Shown here in pieces: positions 45,529-55,229 of a DNA stretch of 64,000 bases; within the stretch, counting starts at the first letter, position 1; the number at the start of each line of letters is the position of its first letter. The notes beneath the pieces are model-generated. The model did not search any database, had not been told where the DNA came from, and worked only from the letters and a program-made list of their open reading frames with translations. The stretch spans positions 1 to 64,000 of the IMG/VR virus record IMGVR_UViG_3300036859_000312; one strand, 5' to 3'. A program made the translations under genes and the position numbers. The stretch comes from a virus.

Positions 45529-47439
45529 ATGACCAGTTCAGATCCACGTCTGATCGCTCTTTCCGGTAAGCCGCAATGGCTGATCGAAGGCCGTCTCCTT
45601 CCCTATGTGTCCGGCGGTGATGGCGACACGCCCGCTGACGCCGAGGTCGAGACATTCGAGATCCCCGAGGATCTGACCACGCTCGCTGACGGCGACCTCG
45701 ATGAGGGCAACCCTGAGAGCCTGACGGCCCGTGCGGTCGCTGCGTTCAACGAACTGGCCCAGAACGAGAACCCCGGATCGGCTGAGGTCGATGCAGTGGC
45801 GGAGCTGGCCGACGCGATCGAGGCGCTGCGAGCGGAGCGTGGCACCCGTGCTGCTGCCGCTGATGAGCGCCGCGAGTCGGTTCGTAGCCAGATGGCCCGA
45901 GTGAACGGGCCCGAGGACGAACCGGACGACGATGGCGGCGGCGAGACCGGCGACGAAGGTGATGAGCCTGTCGTCCCGGTCGAGGTGGTCGAAGACACAC
46001 CCGAGCTGGAATCGGTCGCTGCGTCGGCCAACCGGCGGGGCATCGTGGTGTCAACCCCGTTGCGGCAGCCGACCCTGAACCCGACGCTCGCGCAGATCGC
46101 TGCACGAGCCCCGGATCCCGGCATCGAGGACCCCCGTCCGGAGGTGGTCATCACAGCTGCGGCTGATGTGCCGCGCCTGTCGCCAGGGCAGCGGATCCCC
46201 ACTGTCACGGATCTCGTGAACGCCTGTACCGACCGTGCGAAGGCGCTGGGTGTCAGCAACGGCAACCCGGTATTCGTGCCGCTCGCGACGATCAACCGGA
46301 CGTTCCCGACGATCCTCGACTCGACCATGAGTGAGGACGCGGTCATGGCGGCGTTCGAGGCGATGGTCGACCCGCACCGTCACAGCCAGCAGGCCATGGA
46401 GGCCCTGGTGGCGGCTGGCGGCTGGTGCGCCCCGTCGGAGATCCGGTACGAGTTTTTCCAGATCAGCGAAGTCGCCGGCCTGTGGGACGCCCCGACGTTC
46501 GGTGTGCAGCGTGGCGGTATCCGCTTCCCGATCAACGGCGGCCTGTCGCTGTTCGATTTCTTCGCTCTGTCGGGCGCCCCGGCGTCGGGTATCCCGACCG
46601 CAGGCACCATGCCGTGGGAATGGACCGAAGCCGACGACATCGCCACGGTGACCGGTACCGGCGCCAAGCTGTGCCTGCGTCCGCCGTGCCCGTCGTTCGA
46701 TGAGGTGCGGCTGCGGGCGTTCGGGATCTGTGTCACTGCGGGCAACTTGACCGAGGACGCCTACCCCGAGCTGATCCGGCACTTCATCGCTCAGACGGTG
46801 ATCGCTCACGCTCGTGTCATCAACCGGCGGCATCTGCTGCTGGCCGCCGCGGCGTCGACTGCGACCACCCCGGTCGGTACCACCACCGAGAGCCCGACGA
46901 CGCACATTTTGGGCGGCTACGGCCTGAACGCTGCGGACTACCGTGAAAAGCACGGCATGGCCCCGACGGCTGTCCTCGAAGGTGTCATGCCGTCGTGGAC
47001 GCGGGAGCTGATGCGATCCGACCTCGCGAAGCGCAACGGGTTCGGCGGCGCCGAGGGCCTCAACGTCGGCGATCAGATGCTGTCGGACTTCTTCGACACC
47101 CGCTACATCCGCATGCAGTGGGTTCAGGACTGGCAGACCCGTGGCGCCGCGGCGGCCGGGTCGATCGCCCCGACAGATGGGTCGATCCCGACGAACTGGC
47201 CGACGTCAGTGCAGGGCATGTTGTACGCGCCGGGCACGTTTGGGCGTGGGAACGGCATGCGTCTTGACCTCGGAGTGGTCCGCGACTCGGTCCTGAACGC
47301 CGAGAACGATCACACGGCTGCGTGGTCTGAGGAGGCCACCCTGATCGCGAAGTTCGGGCATGAGTCCCGGCTGATCACCTTCGATGACCTGGTCGCCAAC
47401 GGCGCCAGCGGCTCGCAGCAGACGCCGACCGGTCCGTAA
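45529..47439 (+). CDS. Major capsid protein with long acidic N-terminal region
   Basis: A 636-residue protein. Residues ~1-210 are acidic, helical and low-complexity (AVAELADAIEALRAERGTRAAAADERRESVRSQMARVNG...; GGGETGDEGDEP), like a fused scaffolding (delta) domain. Residues ~215-636 show HK97-fold-like features (PTVTDLVNACTDRA, FVPLATINRTFPTIL, GGIRFPINGGLSLFDFF, FVRL-type strands, and a helical DYREKHGMAPTAVLEGVMPSW). It is probably cleaved by the upstream protease domain. The position after the protease and before the connectors agrees. Confidence 0.8.
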   Translation: MTSSDPRLIALSGKPQWLIEGRLLPYVSGGDGDTPADAEVETFEIPEDLTTLADGDLDEGNPESLTARAVAAFNELAQNENPGSAEVDAVAELADAIEALRAERGTRAAAADERRESVRSQMARVNGPEDEPDDDGGGETGDEGDEPVVPVEVVEDTPELESVAASANRRGIVVSTPLRQPTLNPTLAQIAARAPDPGIEDPRPEVVITAAADVPRLSPGQRIPTVTDLVNACTDRAKALGVSNGNPVFVPLATINRTFPTILDSTMSEDAVMAAFEAMVDPHRHSQQAMEALVAAGGWCAPSEIRYEFFQISEVAGLWDAPTFGVQRGGIRFPINGGLSLFDFFALSGAPASGIPTAGTMPWEWTEADDIATVTGTGAKLCLRPPCPSFDEVRLRAFGICVTAGNLTEDAYPELIRHFIAQTVIAHARVINRRHLLLAAAASTATTPVGTTTESPTTHILGGYGLNAADYREKHGMAPTAVLEGVMPSWTRELMRSDLAKRNGFGGAEGLNVGDQMLSDFFDTRYIRMQWVQDWQTRGAAAAGSIAPTDGSIPTNWPTSVQGMLYAPGTFGRGNGMRLDLGVVRDSVLNAENDHTAAWSEEATLIAKFGHESRLITFDDLVANGASGSQQTPTGP

Positions 47440-47486
47440 GCAGGACGGTGTCTTTATTCGACCTGACCGCAGAACGGGGGTGAACG

Positions 47487-48404
47487 ATGGCTGTTCGACA
47501 GTTCCAGCTAGTGGAGGCGGGCCCGTCGTTCACTCCGTTGCGGTTCGGGCTTTTGTCCGCTGCGGCGCCGGTCACGGACTCGGATCCGCATTGGCAGCAG
47601 GGCACAGTGGTTCTGCTGGACCCGTGCGGGATTCCGTTGTCCGTGACCGGCGGGCCGTGTTCGGCGTCGGGGATCACGAAATCCCCGACGGTGACCGGTT
47701 TAGGCGCGTCAGCGGCGGAGCCGTTCTCGGTGTACGCGTGGATCAACTGCGCGCCTGTCGGGCACGGCGACAATCTTGAGGACCTGAAGGCCCGCACTGA
47801 GCAGTTGTTGACCAACGGCGAAGGCCGTGCGATTGAGTCGGTGTTCTGGACGGGTGACACAGCGAACGGTCCGATCGGTGGGGTGCATCCGCATCTGGCT
47901 GAAGACGCGGCTTTGTTCTCGGAGTCGATGGGTGCTCAGACGGTCGAGTTGCAATCGGCTGCGTCGGTGTTGACGACGGGCGCCCCAGTGTCTGTGGTCG
48001 AGGGCCTGGCGTTGCTAGAAGGCGCCCTGGGGGCCTGTTACGGCGGCGAGGGCGTCATCCACGTGCCGGCCGCCGCGGTGGCGCACCTGTCGAACATGAG
48101 CGTCCTTACACGGCAGGGCAGTCAGCTACGTACCGAACTGGGCAATGTGGTGGCCGCGTACAGCTCCGGTAACCGGGAGGGTCCCACTTCGGTGGCGCCG
48201 GCTGCCGGTCAGGCATGGATGTACGCGACAGGCGCCGTGTTTATCCGCCGGTCGGGCATCAAGAACCTGGGGATGCGACCGGCCGAGTTTGTGGGCAGGG
48301 CCGATAACAGCACGGTGTACGTGGTCGAACGCACCTACGTGATCGATTGGACGTGCTGCCACTTCGCGGTGCAGGTCAACATCCCGATGGTGGGCGCGGT
48401 ATGA
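47487..48404 (+). CDS. Putative minor capsid / head protein
   Basis: A 305-residue protein directly after the capsid gene. It contains AVRQFQLVEAGPSFTPLRFGLLSAA, NLEDLKARTEQLLTNGEGRAIESVFWTG, LLEGALGACYGGEGVIHVPAAAVAHL and AVFIRRSGIKNLG. Related actinophage proteins sit at this place and have capsid-like helices. A role as a second head protein or connector is inferred. Confidence 0.6.
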   Translation: MAVRQFQLVEAGPSFTPLRFGLLSAAAPVTDSDPHWQQGTVVLLDPCGIPLSVTGGPCSASGITKSPTVTGLGASAAEPFSVYAWINCAPVGHGDNLEDLKARTEQLLTNGEGRAIESVFWTGDTANGPIGGVHPHLAEDAALFSESMGAQTVELQSAASVLTTGAPVSVVEGLALLEGALGACYGGEGVIHVPAAAVAHLSNMSVLTRQGSQLRTELGNVVAAYSSGNREGPTSVAPAAGQAWMYATGAVFIRRSGIKNLGMRPAEFVGRADNSTVYVVERTYVIDWTCCHFAVQVNIPMVGAV

Positions 48405-48895
48405 GACTCGTGGCCCGCGATCAGGAAGCGTTCTTCCATCTGATCGTTCTCCTGAACGAGGCGGGCCTGTCGGGTGTCCCTGCGGGCGGCAACGAACTTA
48501 TCGTGCCGGACGGGTCAGAGATCAACGACGCCGAACTTCGCGCCGAGATAGCCCGGGTTGTGTTGCCGGGATCGGACCAGTTCGCTTCTGGCCCTCCTGG
48601 CGGAAGCGGAGCGGAGCCCTTGTCTGCGTCGGATGTGATGGGGGTCATGGCGCCGACGCAGACGGGGCCTCCAATTAACCCGCCTGTCGCACCGCAGCCT
48701 GTCAAGGACACGCCCGGGATCATGGGTCCGACCGCTATGAAGCCGCCACCCCGTAGCGGCCCCGGCTCGAACATTCAGGCCCAACGCCGGTACGCGACAT
48801 CGCTTGGCCTGGACGTGGCTGCGGGCATGGGCCGAGACGAAATCATCGCTCTGATAGACGAGTACGCCACCACGGGAGGCCCTAGTGACGGCTGA
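48401..48895 (+). CDS. Head-tail region protein with SAP-like C-terminus
   Basis: A 164-residue protein. It has a Pro-rich linker (about 75-125) and a C-terminal helix-extended-helix (RRYATSLGLDVAAGMGRDEIIALIDEY) like Rho-N/SAP-type mini-domains. ATGA overlap with the preceding gene. Structural role inferred from position. Confidence 0.55.
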   Translation: MRLVARDQEAFFHLIVLLNEAGLSGVPAGGNELIVPDGSEINDAELRAEIARVVLPGSDQFASGPPGGSGAEPLSASDVMGVMAPTQTGPPINPPVAPQPVKDTPGIMGPTAMKPPPRSGPGSNIQAQRRYATSLGLDVAAGMGRDEIIALIDEYATTGGPSDG

Positions 48896-49553
48896 AAGCA
48901 TTTCCCCTATCCAGGGCACCCGTGCCCGCATCGTTCGTGAAGATACCTGTGGCGCCCCTGTGCTGGGTGCGGGTTCGTTGATGGTGTTCGACGGGTTCGT
49001 CGAGGTGCTCGGGGCGCCGCAGTACGAGGACGGCACCGAATATCGGCTCCGCAACGCGCAGGGTGTGTTCTGCGTGAAGGCTGATGGCGACGACCAGTTC
49101 ATTCGGGATGATGTCGACATCAGGTTCTGTGCGATCTGCCCCGACGCGGTGACGATCACGACCGGTCAGGAACTGATCGTGACCGGAGCCCCGGCGACGG
49201 GTACCGGGTTCTGGGTGAAGGAAGGCCCGATCTCTGCCCGCTGGTCGCTGGAACTGTGGGCTGCGGACCCGGCGACGTGTACGGGCACGCAGGCCCGGTA
49301 CGCCTACTGGGCGTGGCCGCATCTGTCCGCGGGTCGTCTGTCGGACTTCGCGGTCCGTGACGACGTCATCGAATGGCGCATCAAGGCCAAGTCGAAGCCC
49401 GCGAACACGGCGTGGGGTGACGGGCCCGGGACGGGCACCGCGTACATCAACCAGGTGCCTGTCAACGCCCATCGCGGGTTCAACATCGTGCATCTGAACC
49501 CGCCCGCGGTGACCGGTTCGGCAGTCGACTGCGGAGCCACAACGCTCGCGTAA
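48885..49553 (+). CDS. Putative major tail (tube) protein
   Basis: A 222-residue beta-rich protein (PIQGTRARIVREDTCGAPVLGAGSLMVFDGFVEVLGAPQYEDGTEY... EWRIKAKSKPANTAWGDGPG) with many Cys in conserved-looking spots. Size and composition fit the tail tube subunit, though the gene lies before the connector genes, which is unusual. GTG start. Confidence 0.65.
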   Translation: MTAESISPIQGTRARIVREDTCGAPVLGAGSLMVFDGFVEVLGAPQYEDGTEYRLRNAQGVFCVKADGDDQFIRDDVDIRFCAICPDAVTITTGQELIVTGAPATGTGFWVKEGPISARWSLELWAADPATCTGTQARYAYWAWPHLSAGRLSDFAVRDDVIEWRIKAKSKPANTAWGDGPGTGTAYINQVPVNAHRGFNIVHLNPPAVTGSAVDCGATTLA

Positions 49554-49574
49554 GCGGCGAGTCACGATGCGACT

Positions 49575-50378
49575 GTGGATTTCGTACCGCTCTGTGAGCC
49601 TTGGCCTGTCGAATGGTGCTGTGATCTAGATCTGTCCGCGGCGCCGGTCACGGGTATGGCCGTTCAGGCTGCGTCTGAGTATGTGTGGGCGTTGTCGGGC
49701 CGCAAATTCGGGTCGTGCGAAGTTCTGTTGCGTCCGTGCCGTCGTCCGTGTGGGCCTCGGGCTACGGACTGGTGGTGGTCGGGGGTCGCTGGCGGCTGGC
49801 CGACGTGGCCGCGTGGTGTGTTTAGCGAGATGTGGCTGTCCGCGGTGTGCGGTACCTGTGTCGGGTCGTGTGGGTGTAACTCGGCGTCAGAGATCCGTCT
49901 GGATGTCGCGGCGCAGGAAATCACGCAGGTCCTGATCGATGGGGTCGAGCTGCCGGCGTCGGGTTACGCGTTTTACAACGGCGACGTTCTGACCCGTACC
50001 GACGGCGGGTTGTGGCCGTTGTGTCAGGACTGGTCTGTCCCGGTGTCAGGGATGGGCGCGTGGTCGGTGACAGCCCGGTTCGGTCGCCCGGTCCCGGCGT
50101 TGGGGCGTCTCGCGGTCGGTGATGTCGCGTGTCTGATCGCCCGGCATTGTGGCGGCGACGCATCATGTGAGCTGCCCCCGGGTCTGAAGTCTCAGACCCG
50201 AGCGGGGAGCACCTACGTCTATTTCACGCCGGCTGAGTTGCGCGACGCAGGGTCAACGGGCCTGACGTTGGTCGACCGGTTCTTGGACGTAGAGAACCCG
50301 GGCCGTATACAGAACGGGGCCCGGATCTGGAACCCGGACGAATTTGGGGGTAGCCGTCGGCCTGGTGGCGTGTCGTGA
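49575..50378 (+). CDS. Head-tail connector (adaptor) protein
   Basis: A 267-residue protein, Cys- and Trp-rich at the N-terminus (WCCDLD, CRRPCGPRATDWWW). AASEYVWALSGRKFG and LDVAAQEITQVLIDGVELPASGYAFYNGDVLTR are typical of actinophage head-to-tail adaptors. GTG start; the next GTG overlaps its stop. Confidence 0.65.
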   Translation: MDFVPLCEPWPVEWCCDLDLSAAPVTGMAVQAASEYVWALSGRKFGSCEVLLRPCRRPCGPRATDWWWSGVAGGWPTWPRGVFSEMWLSAVCGTCVGSCGCNSASEIRLDVAAQEITQVLIDGVELPASGYAFYNGDVLTRTDGGLWPLCQDWSVPVSGMGAWSVTARFGRPVPALGRLAVGDVACLIARHCGGDASCELPPGLKSQTRAGSTYVYFTPAELRDAGSTGLTLVDRFLDVENPGRIQNGARIWNPDEFGGSRRPGGVS

Positions 50379-50881
50379 CGGCGTCGTTCGAGCCGGCCGC
50401 GATGTGGCAGCTGGCTAACCAGTTGCTGGAATGCGCTGCCGGTCAGCTCGACGAGACTCCGTCGGGCGCACCGGTCCGACAGTGCGTCGTGTATGGCAGC
50501 CAGCTGGTGTGGGATGACTGCGCTTGCGGTCTGCTCGCTGTGCATATCCCGAGGGTGTTTCCGTCCGAGACGTTCCCGATCATCAAACAGTCGGCCACGA
50601 ACTGCGACGTGCCGTTCACGGTCGCCGAGTATGTGGTGTCGATCTTGCGGTGTGTCCCGCAACCCGACGCGAAAGGCAACCCGCCTGACTGCGACAAGGT
50701 TTCCGCTGCGGCGCTGATCGATTTCACGGACCGGTGGGCGGTGTGGCGTGGCGTGCAGTGTTGCCTGGCCGAGATCAGGATGCATGTGATGCAAGAACAG
50801 CTAGCGATCGGCGAGGCCGGTGCGTGTGCGGGTTCGGAGCTGCACGTGTTGGTGGCGTCAGCGAACTGCGAGGCGTGCTGA
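50375..50881 (+). CDS. Head-tail stopper / completion protein
   Basis: A 168-residue protein with GSQLVWDDCACGLLAVHIPRVFPSE, IKQSATNCDVPFTVAEYVVSILRCVP and an EAGACAGSELHVLVASANCEAC end. This is the layout of actinophage connector proteins following the adaptor. Function inferred from order. Confidence 0.6.
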   Translation: MTASFEPAAMWQLANQLLECAAGQLDETPSGAPVRQCVVYGSQLVWDDCACGLLAVHIPRVFPSETFPIIKQSATNCDVPFTVAEYVVSILRCVPQPDAKGNPPDCDKVSAAALIDFTDRWAVWRGVQCCLAEIRMHVMQEQLAIGEAGACAGSELHVLVASANCEAC

Positions 50882-51231
50882 TGGCCCGCACGAACAACGC
50901 CGCGATCCGGACCCTGTTACGGGCCCCTAGCGGGGCTGTAGCCCGCGATTTGCGCCGCCGTGGGGTGAGAGTGCAGAACCGGTCCAAGATCCTTGTGGGG
51001 GCGAAACGGGCCGTGGATACGGGCCGGCTGCGGGCATCGATCGAAGTCACCGACCCGCGGCCGCATCCGTTGGGGCAGGTGGTCTCGGTTGGGAGCAACC
51101 TTGTCTATGCGTTAGCGGTCCACGACCCGCAGAAGTACGGGCCGCGCAGCTGGAAGATCGCAGCGGCCCGAGGGCATCCTGTCCCGGCTCGCCGCTACCT
51201 GACCGAGGCGCTTTCCGCCGCCCGGAGTTAA
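50881..51231 (+). CDS. HK97 gp10-like tail terminator / neck protein
   Basis: A 116-residue basic protein: RDLRRRGVRVQNRSKILVGAKRAVDTGRLRASIEV ... VSVGSNLVYALAVHDPQKYGPRSWK ... ARRYLTEAL. This is the gp10-like minor tail motif (VDTGRLRxSI...GSN..YA..VH). It probably acts at the head-tail interface. TGATG start. Confidence 0.8.
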   Translation: MARTNNAAIRTLLRAPSGAVARDLRRRGVRVQNRSKILVGAKRAVDTGRLRASIEVTDPRPHPLGQVVSVGSNLVYALAVHDPQKYGPRSWKIAAARGHPVPARRYLTEALSAARS

Positions 51232-51248
51232 CCCAGGAGGAAACCCCC

Positions 51249-51785
51249 ATGACCCAACTGACTGATCATTCGTCCCTCAAGCGAGGGGGAACGATCAAGA
51301 TTCCGTTGAACGGCGAGGTCTACGAAGCGATGGGCGATCCGCCCGCTGAGATCCCCCTGGAAAGCCTCGGTGCGTTGGACGCCGACGATTTGGGGACTAT
51401 CGCGAAGGTGATGCAACTGCACGATGCCGGCGCCGATCTTGAGGCCGCGTCGGCAGCGGATCCGAGTCTGCTCGCCGCGGCAGCGAAAGCCGCGGGTGCA
51501 GGCATGCAGAGCACGCGGCGTGCATTACGCATGCTCGAAGTGGTCCTGTTGCCCGATTCGTTGGAACGGTGGCAGGCCAACATGCGGCCACCTGACCCGA
51601 AGTGGGCGAAGGCAAAGCAAACCGCTCATCGGGACAAGATGATCACTTTGCAACAGGTCATGGCGGTCTATCAGGACCTGATGAAGGAGTACGGGCGCCG
51701 CCCTACTTCACCGTCGCTGTCCTCTACGAATGGGCACGGCGGAACTGGTGGGACTTCGACGGCTGGTGCGCCAGCAGGGGCATAG
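51249..51785 (+). CDS. Tail assembly chaperone (gpG-like)
   Basis: A 178-residue protein before the tape measure (TIKIPLNGEVYEAMG..., ALDADDLGTIAKVMQLHD, helical middle, Gly/Thr/Ala-rich end). Position and overlap with a downstream -1 frame identify it as the gpG-type chaperone that coats the tape measure protein. AGGAGGAAA upstream. Confidence 0.8.
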   Translation: MTQLTDHSSLKRGGTIKIPLNGEVYEAMGDPPAEIPLESLGALDADDLGTIAKVMQLHDAGADLEAASAADPSLLAAAAKAAGAGMQSTRRALRMLEVVLLPDSLERWQANMRPPDPKWAKAKQTAHRDKMITLQQVMAVYQDLMKEYGRRPTSPSLSSTNGHGGTGGTSTAGAPAGA

Positions 51786-52057
51786 ACCACCTTGTCCTGC
51801 CTTTCAACCGGTGGCTCAACCTGGTATGGCACTGGGGTAGCCGTAACGCGACCCCAGAACAACGCTCAGAGCTGCTCAACAAGTTGCAGCCCCCAGTCGT
51901 GGCGGTGGCGACAGTGACCGCACGAGTTGAACACCACCCGGGCACAGCGCCGCCGAACATCCCGCGGCCCGCCTGGTACAAGGGCGACAACCAGGCGTTC
52001 CAGTCGTCAGTGCAGGCCGCCAAAGACGCGGGTCTACGACCCGAACCGGTGAACTGA
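51704..52057 (+). CDS. Tail chaperone frameshift extension (gpGT-like)
   Basis: The -1 frame encodes YFTVAVLYEWARRNWWDFDGWCASRGIDHLVLPFNRWLNLVWHWG..., clearly the T-domain, and has no good own start. Expression by -1 frameshifting from the gpG frame is expected. The simplest slip point is CGC CCT (51699-51704), where the Pro tRNA can re-pair with CCC; no classic XXXYYYZ heptamer is seen. The coordinates start at this inferred slip. Confidence 0.7.
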   Translation, partial: YFTVAVLYEWARRNWWDFDGWCASRGIDHLVLPFNRWLNLVWHWGSRNATPEQRSELLNKLQPPVVAVATVTARVEHHPGTAPPNIPRPAWYKGDNQAFQSSVQAAKDAGLRPEPVN

Positions 52058-52058
52058 C

Positions 52059-55000
52059 ATGGCTGTCGGCCCGCTCGAACAAGCCTTTGTCGATGTCGTC
52101 GCTGACCTCACGAGCGTCACTCGTGACCTCGACGAGTTGCATCGCGACCTCGATGGAGTCGAGCGGGCCGCAGCCGAAACCGGCGAGGGCATAGAGAACG
52201 CTTTCACGGAGGCCGGTAACGCGGTCGAACGGGCTTTCGAGGAAGCGTCCCGGCAGATCGCCGAATCGATCCGTGACCCTGAGCAATCAGCGAAAGACAC
52301 CGGGGAGGCCATCGAACGGGCTTTCGAGGAAGCCGCCCGTGCCGCTGAACGGGCCATCGAGGACATCGGACCGGAGGCGTTCAATGAGATCCCTGGCGGC
52401 GCACGCCGGGCTGGCGAAGCGATCGAGAACGCGTTTCAGGAAGCTCGCCGGGTGTCGAAAGAGGCGCTTAAGGACATCGGTAACGCCTCCGATTTCGGGA
52501 CGTTGGCGTTATCGGCAAACGCGATCGGCGAAGAGATCGAGCAGGCGTTCCGTGAGGCGAGCCTCGGTGCCCGGGAAGACCTGCGCGATATCGGTGGGGC
52601 CGACACGTTCGGTCCGGTCGTTGTCTCTGCTGAGATAGCCGCTGAGACGGTCGAGGGTTCGTTCCGTGACGCGGCACGGGACAGCACCCGGCGTCTGGCC
52701 ACTATCGGCGGAGCGGGCGCCGGGTTCGGGTTGCTGTCGTCGGGGCTGGTCGCTCTAGCCGCTGGTTTGGGTGTTGCCGGCGGGGCAATGACGTTCTTCG
52801 GTCTCAAGTCGGCTGCGTCACTAGAACAGACCACGGTCGGGTTCTCGGCGCTGCTCGGATCGGCCGAAGCCGCTGATGCGTTCATCAGGGATCTTCAGCA
52901 GTTCGCGGCGACGACACCGTTCGAGTTCCAGGGCCTGGCGGACAACGCCCGACAGATCTTGGCTATGGGCGAGGCCGCCGGGGTCACTCAAGCTGATGTC
53001 CTGCCGTTGTTGACAACGATCGGTGACCTGACCTCGGTGTTGGGGCAGCCTCCCGAAGCGATCGACGCGGTTGTGCGGGCCCTGTCGCAGATGTCCTCGA
53101 AGGGCAAGATCAGCACTGAGGAGCTGTTACAGATCGCCGAGGCGGTGCCCGGGTTCCCGGTGTTCCAGGCGATGGCCGACGGGTTGGGGATCAGCACCGA
53201 GGCGTTACAGGAACAGCTTCGAGAGGGCACGGTGCCCGCTCGGGAGGGCATCGCTGCGCTGATTGACGGGATGGCCCAGTTCCCGGGTGCTGCTGGGGCG
53301 ATGGCCGCTCAGGCCCAGACCCTGACTGGGCTGTTCTCCACATTCAAGGACACGATTTCGCTGGCGTTGACCGAGGCATTCCAGCCGCTCGTGCCGACCA
53401 TCAAGACCGCCCTGGCTCAGGCGGTACCGGTGATCGAAACGGCGCTCGGGACGATCGCCCCAGCTGTGTCGGGAATCGCCGGGACTGTCGTCAAGACCCT
53501 CGTAGACATCGTCGCGACGATCGGCCCCGAGTTGGGCACCGCCTTGGGTGGCCTATCCGAGGGGCTCGAATCGATCAGTGAAGGTCTCAGCGTGGGGTTG
53601 GCCGCGGCGGCGCCTGCCCTCACGGCCCTAGCCCCGCTGTTTGATCAGCTCGGCGAAGTCATACAGCCGATCATCGTGCTGTTCGGTGAGCTGATCGGCG
53701 CGGTTATTCCTCCGCTAGCAGGCTTGTTTACTTCGCTGCTCCTTGCGGTCGAGCCGGTGATTGACGTACTGGCCGGCGCGTTCATTCAAGTGTTGGTGGC
53801 GCTAACACCTGCGCTACAGGCCATCGCTACCGCGGTCGGGTCGCTGCTGACGACCCTGTCACCGATCATCACCGAAGTCGCCGAGCTGCTCTCCGGGGTG
53901 CTTGTCGAGGCCGCCGAGACGTTGGGCCCGGTCCTGGCCGACGTTGCTGAAGTGCTGGGCGGGGCCCTGTCCGAAGCGTTGGTGTTACTCGCCCCGGTGA
54001 TCAAGGAAGTCGCTACCGCTTTCGCGGAGAACTTCCAGGCGCAGATCGAGGCGCTGGCCCCTGTTCTGCCGGAGCTGGCCGAGGCTTTGGCACAGATCGC
54101 TTTAGCCGCGGCGCAGCTGCTGGTCGCTCTGCTGCCGCTGCTGATCCCGATGCTGGAATTCCAGACGCTGATGGTCGAGAAGATCGGCGCCCCGGTCCTG
54201 TTGGCTATTGCACAGGCGATCGCGTTCCTGGCGACTCAACTAGCAAACCTGGTCAACGTGGTTATCACGAACGCCAAACCGGCGTTTGATGCGTTCGTGA
54301 TTGTCCTGTCGGATTTGTGGCATGCAGTGTTTGAGCCGTTCATGGTGTTTATCGATGCGGTCGTGTTGCCGTTCCTGCGGGCGTTAGCAACGATGATCGT
54401 TGGGCCCCTAGCGATCGCTATTGCTACTGCGGTCGAGTCGTTCCTGTTCATGTGGCACGCCGTGCTCGAACCGCTGTTCACGTTCATAGCGGCGGTCGCC
54501 ATGCCGATCCTCAGTTTGCTGATCGACACGTTCCAGCTCGCCGCGAACGTCGTCGGTGCGGTGGTGGTCACCGCATTCGACACTTTCCGAGCGGCGGTCG
54601 GGATCGTCGGCGATCAGATCAGTTTCGTGATGGGCACGTTCATCAGCCCACTGATCGATCTACTCGGCAACGTCCTTTCACCGATCATCGGTACGGTCGT
54701 AGAGGCGTTCGGGTCGATGGCTAGCGGTATCGGAAGCGTCAGCGATTTCATCGACGGCCTGCTCGGGTTCATCGACGACGCCATAGACGCCATAGATGAC
54801 CTGATCGACAAGATTGATGACCTACCCGGGGCAGGTGTGGCCGGGAAGATCCTGGGTGGCATCCCGGGGTTCCAGACCGGCGGAATTATCAGAGAGGACG
54901 TCCTGGCCCAGCTGCACGCACCTGAGGTCGTGATCCCGCTCGATAACCGGGCCCGTGCGCTCGCTTTGGCCGAACAATCCGGGCTGCTAGATCTGATCGC

Positions 55001-55220
55001 GGCACGGCCGGCGTCGGCGGGTGCCTCTAGCAGCGGCGGGTTCACGCCGGCTGCTGATGGCAGTGGTGGGCCGTTGTTGCTGATCGAAACGTTGAACGTG
55101 ACGCTTCTCAACGGCACCCAGTCTGAGGCCAACGCGGCGGGTGGGGTGATCGTTGACAGCGTCGAGACGGCTTTACGGCGCCGCCAGTTGGCTCAGACCG
55201 TTAGAACCCTTGGAAGTTAG
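52059..55220 (+). CDS. Tape measure protein
   Basis: A 1053-residue, mostly helical protein. N-terminal ~210 residues carry repeated IENAF/IERAFEEA-type motifs spaced about 30 residues. There are hydrophobic stretches at ~218-265 and 480-780, a GLADNARQILAMGEAAGV... LPLLTTIGDLTSVLG segment typical of tape measures, and a C-terminal GIPGFQTGGIIREDVLAQLHAPEVVIPLD. It sets tail length (roughly 150-160 nm at 1.5 angstrom per residue). Confidence 0.95.
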   Translation: MAVGPLEQAFVDVVADLTSVTRDLDELHRDLDGVERAAAETGEGIENAFTEAGNAVERAFEEASRQIAESIRDPEQSAKDTGEAIERAFEEAARAAERAIEDIGPEAFNEIPGGARRAGEAIENAFQEARRVSKEALKDIGNASDFGTLALSANAIGEEIEQAFREASLGAREDLRDIGGADTFGPVVVSAEIAAETVEGSFRDAARDSTRRLATIGGAGAGFGLLSSGLVALAAGLGVAGGAMTFFGLKSAASLEQTTVGFSALLGSAEAADAFIRDLQQFAATTPFEFQGLADNARQILAMGEAAGVTQADVLPLLTTIGDLTSVLGQPPEAIDAVVRALSQMSSKGKISTEELLQIAEAVPGFPVFQAMADGLGISTEALQEQLREGTVPAREGIAALIDGMAQFPGAAGAMAAQAQTLTGLFSTFKDTISLALTEAFQPLVPTIKTALAQAVPVIETALGTIAPAVSGIAGTVVKTLVDIVATIGPELGTALGGLSEGLESISEGLSVGLAAAAPALTALAPLFDQLGEVIQPIIVLFGELIGAVIPPLAGLFTSLLLAVEPVIDVLAGAFIQVLVALTPALQAIATAVGSLLTTLSPIITEVAELLSGVLVEAAETLGPVLADVAEVLGGALSEALVLLAPVIKEVATAFAENFQAQIEALAPVLPELAEALAQIALAAAQLLVALLPLLIPMLEFQTLMVEKIGAPVLLAIAQAIAFLATQLANLVNVVITNAKPAFDAFVIVLSDLWHAVFEPFMVFIDAVVLPFLRALATMIVGPLAIAIATAVESFLFMWHAVLEPLFTFIAAVAMPILSLLIDTFQLAANVVGAVVVTAFDTFRAAVGIVGDQISFVMGTFISPLIDLLGNVLSPIIGTVVEAFGSMASGIGSVSDFIDGLLGFIDDAIDAIDDLIDKIDDLPGAGVAGKILGGIPGFQTGGIIREDVLAQLHAPEVVIPLDNRARALALAEQSGLLDLIAARPASAGASSSGGFTPAADGSGGPLLLIETLNVTLLNGTQSEANAAGGVIVDSVETALRRRQLAQTVRTLGS

Positions 55221-55229
55221 GATCCGGCT

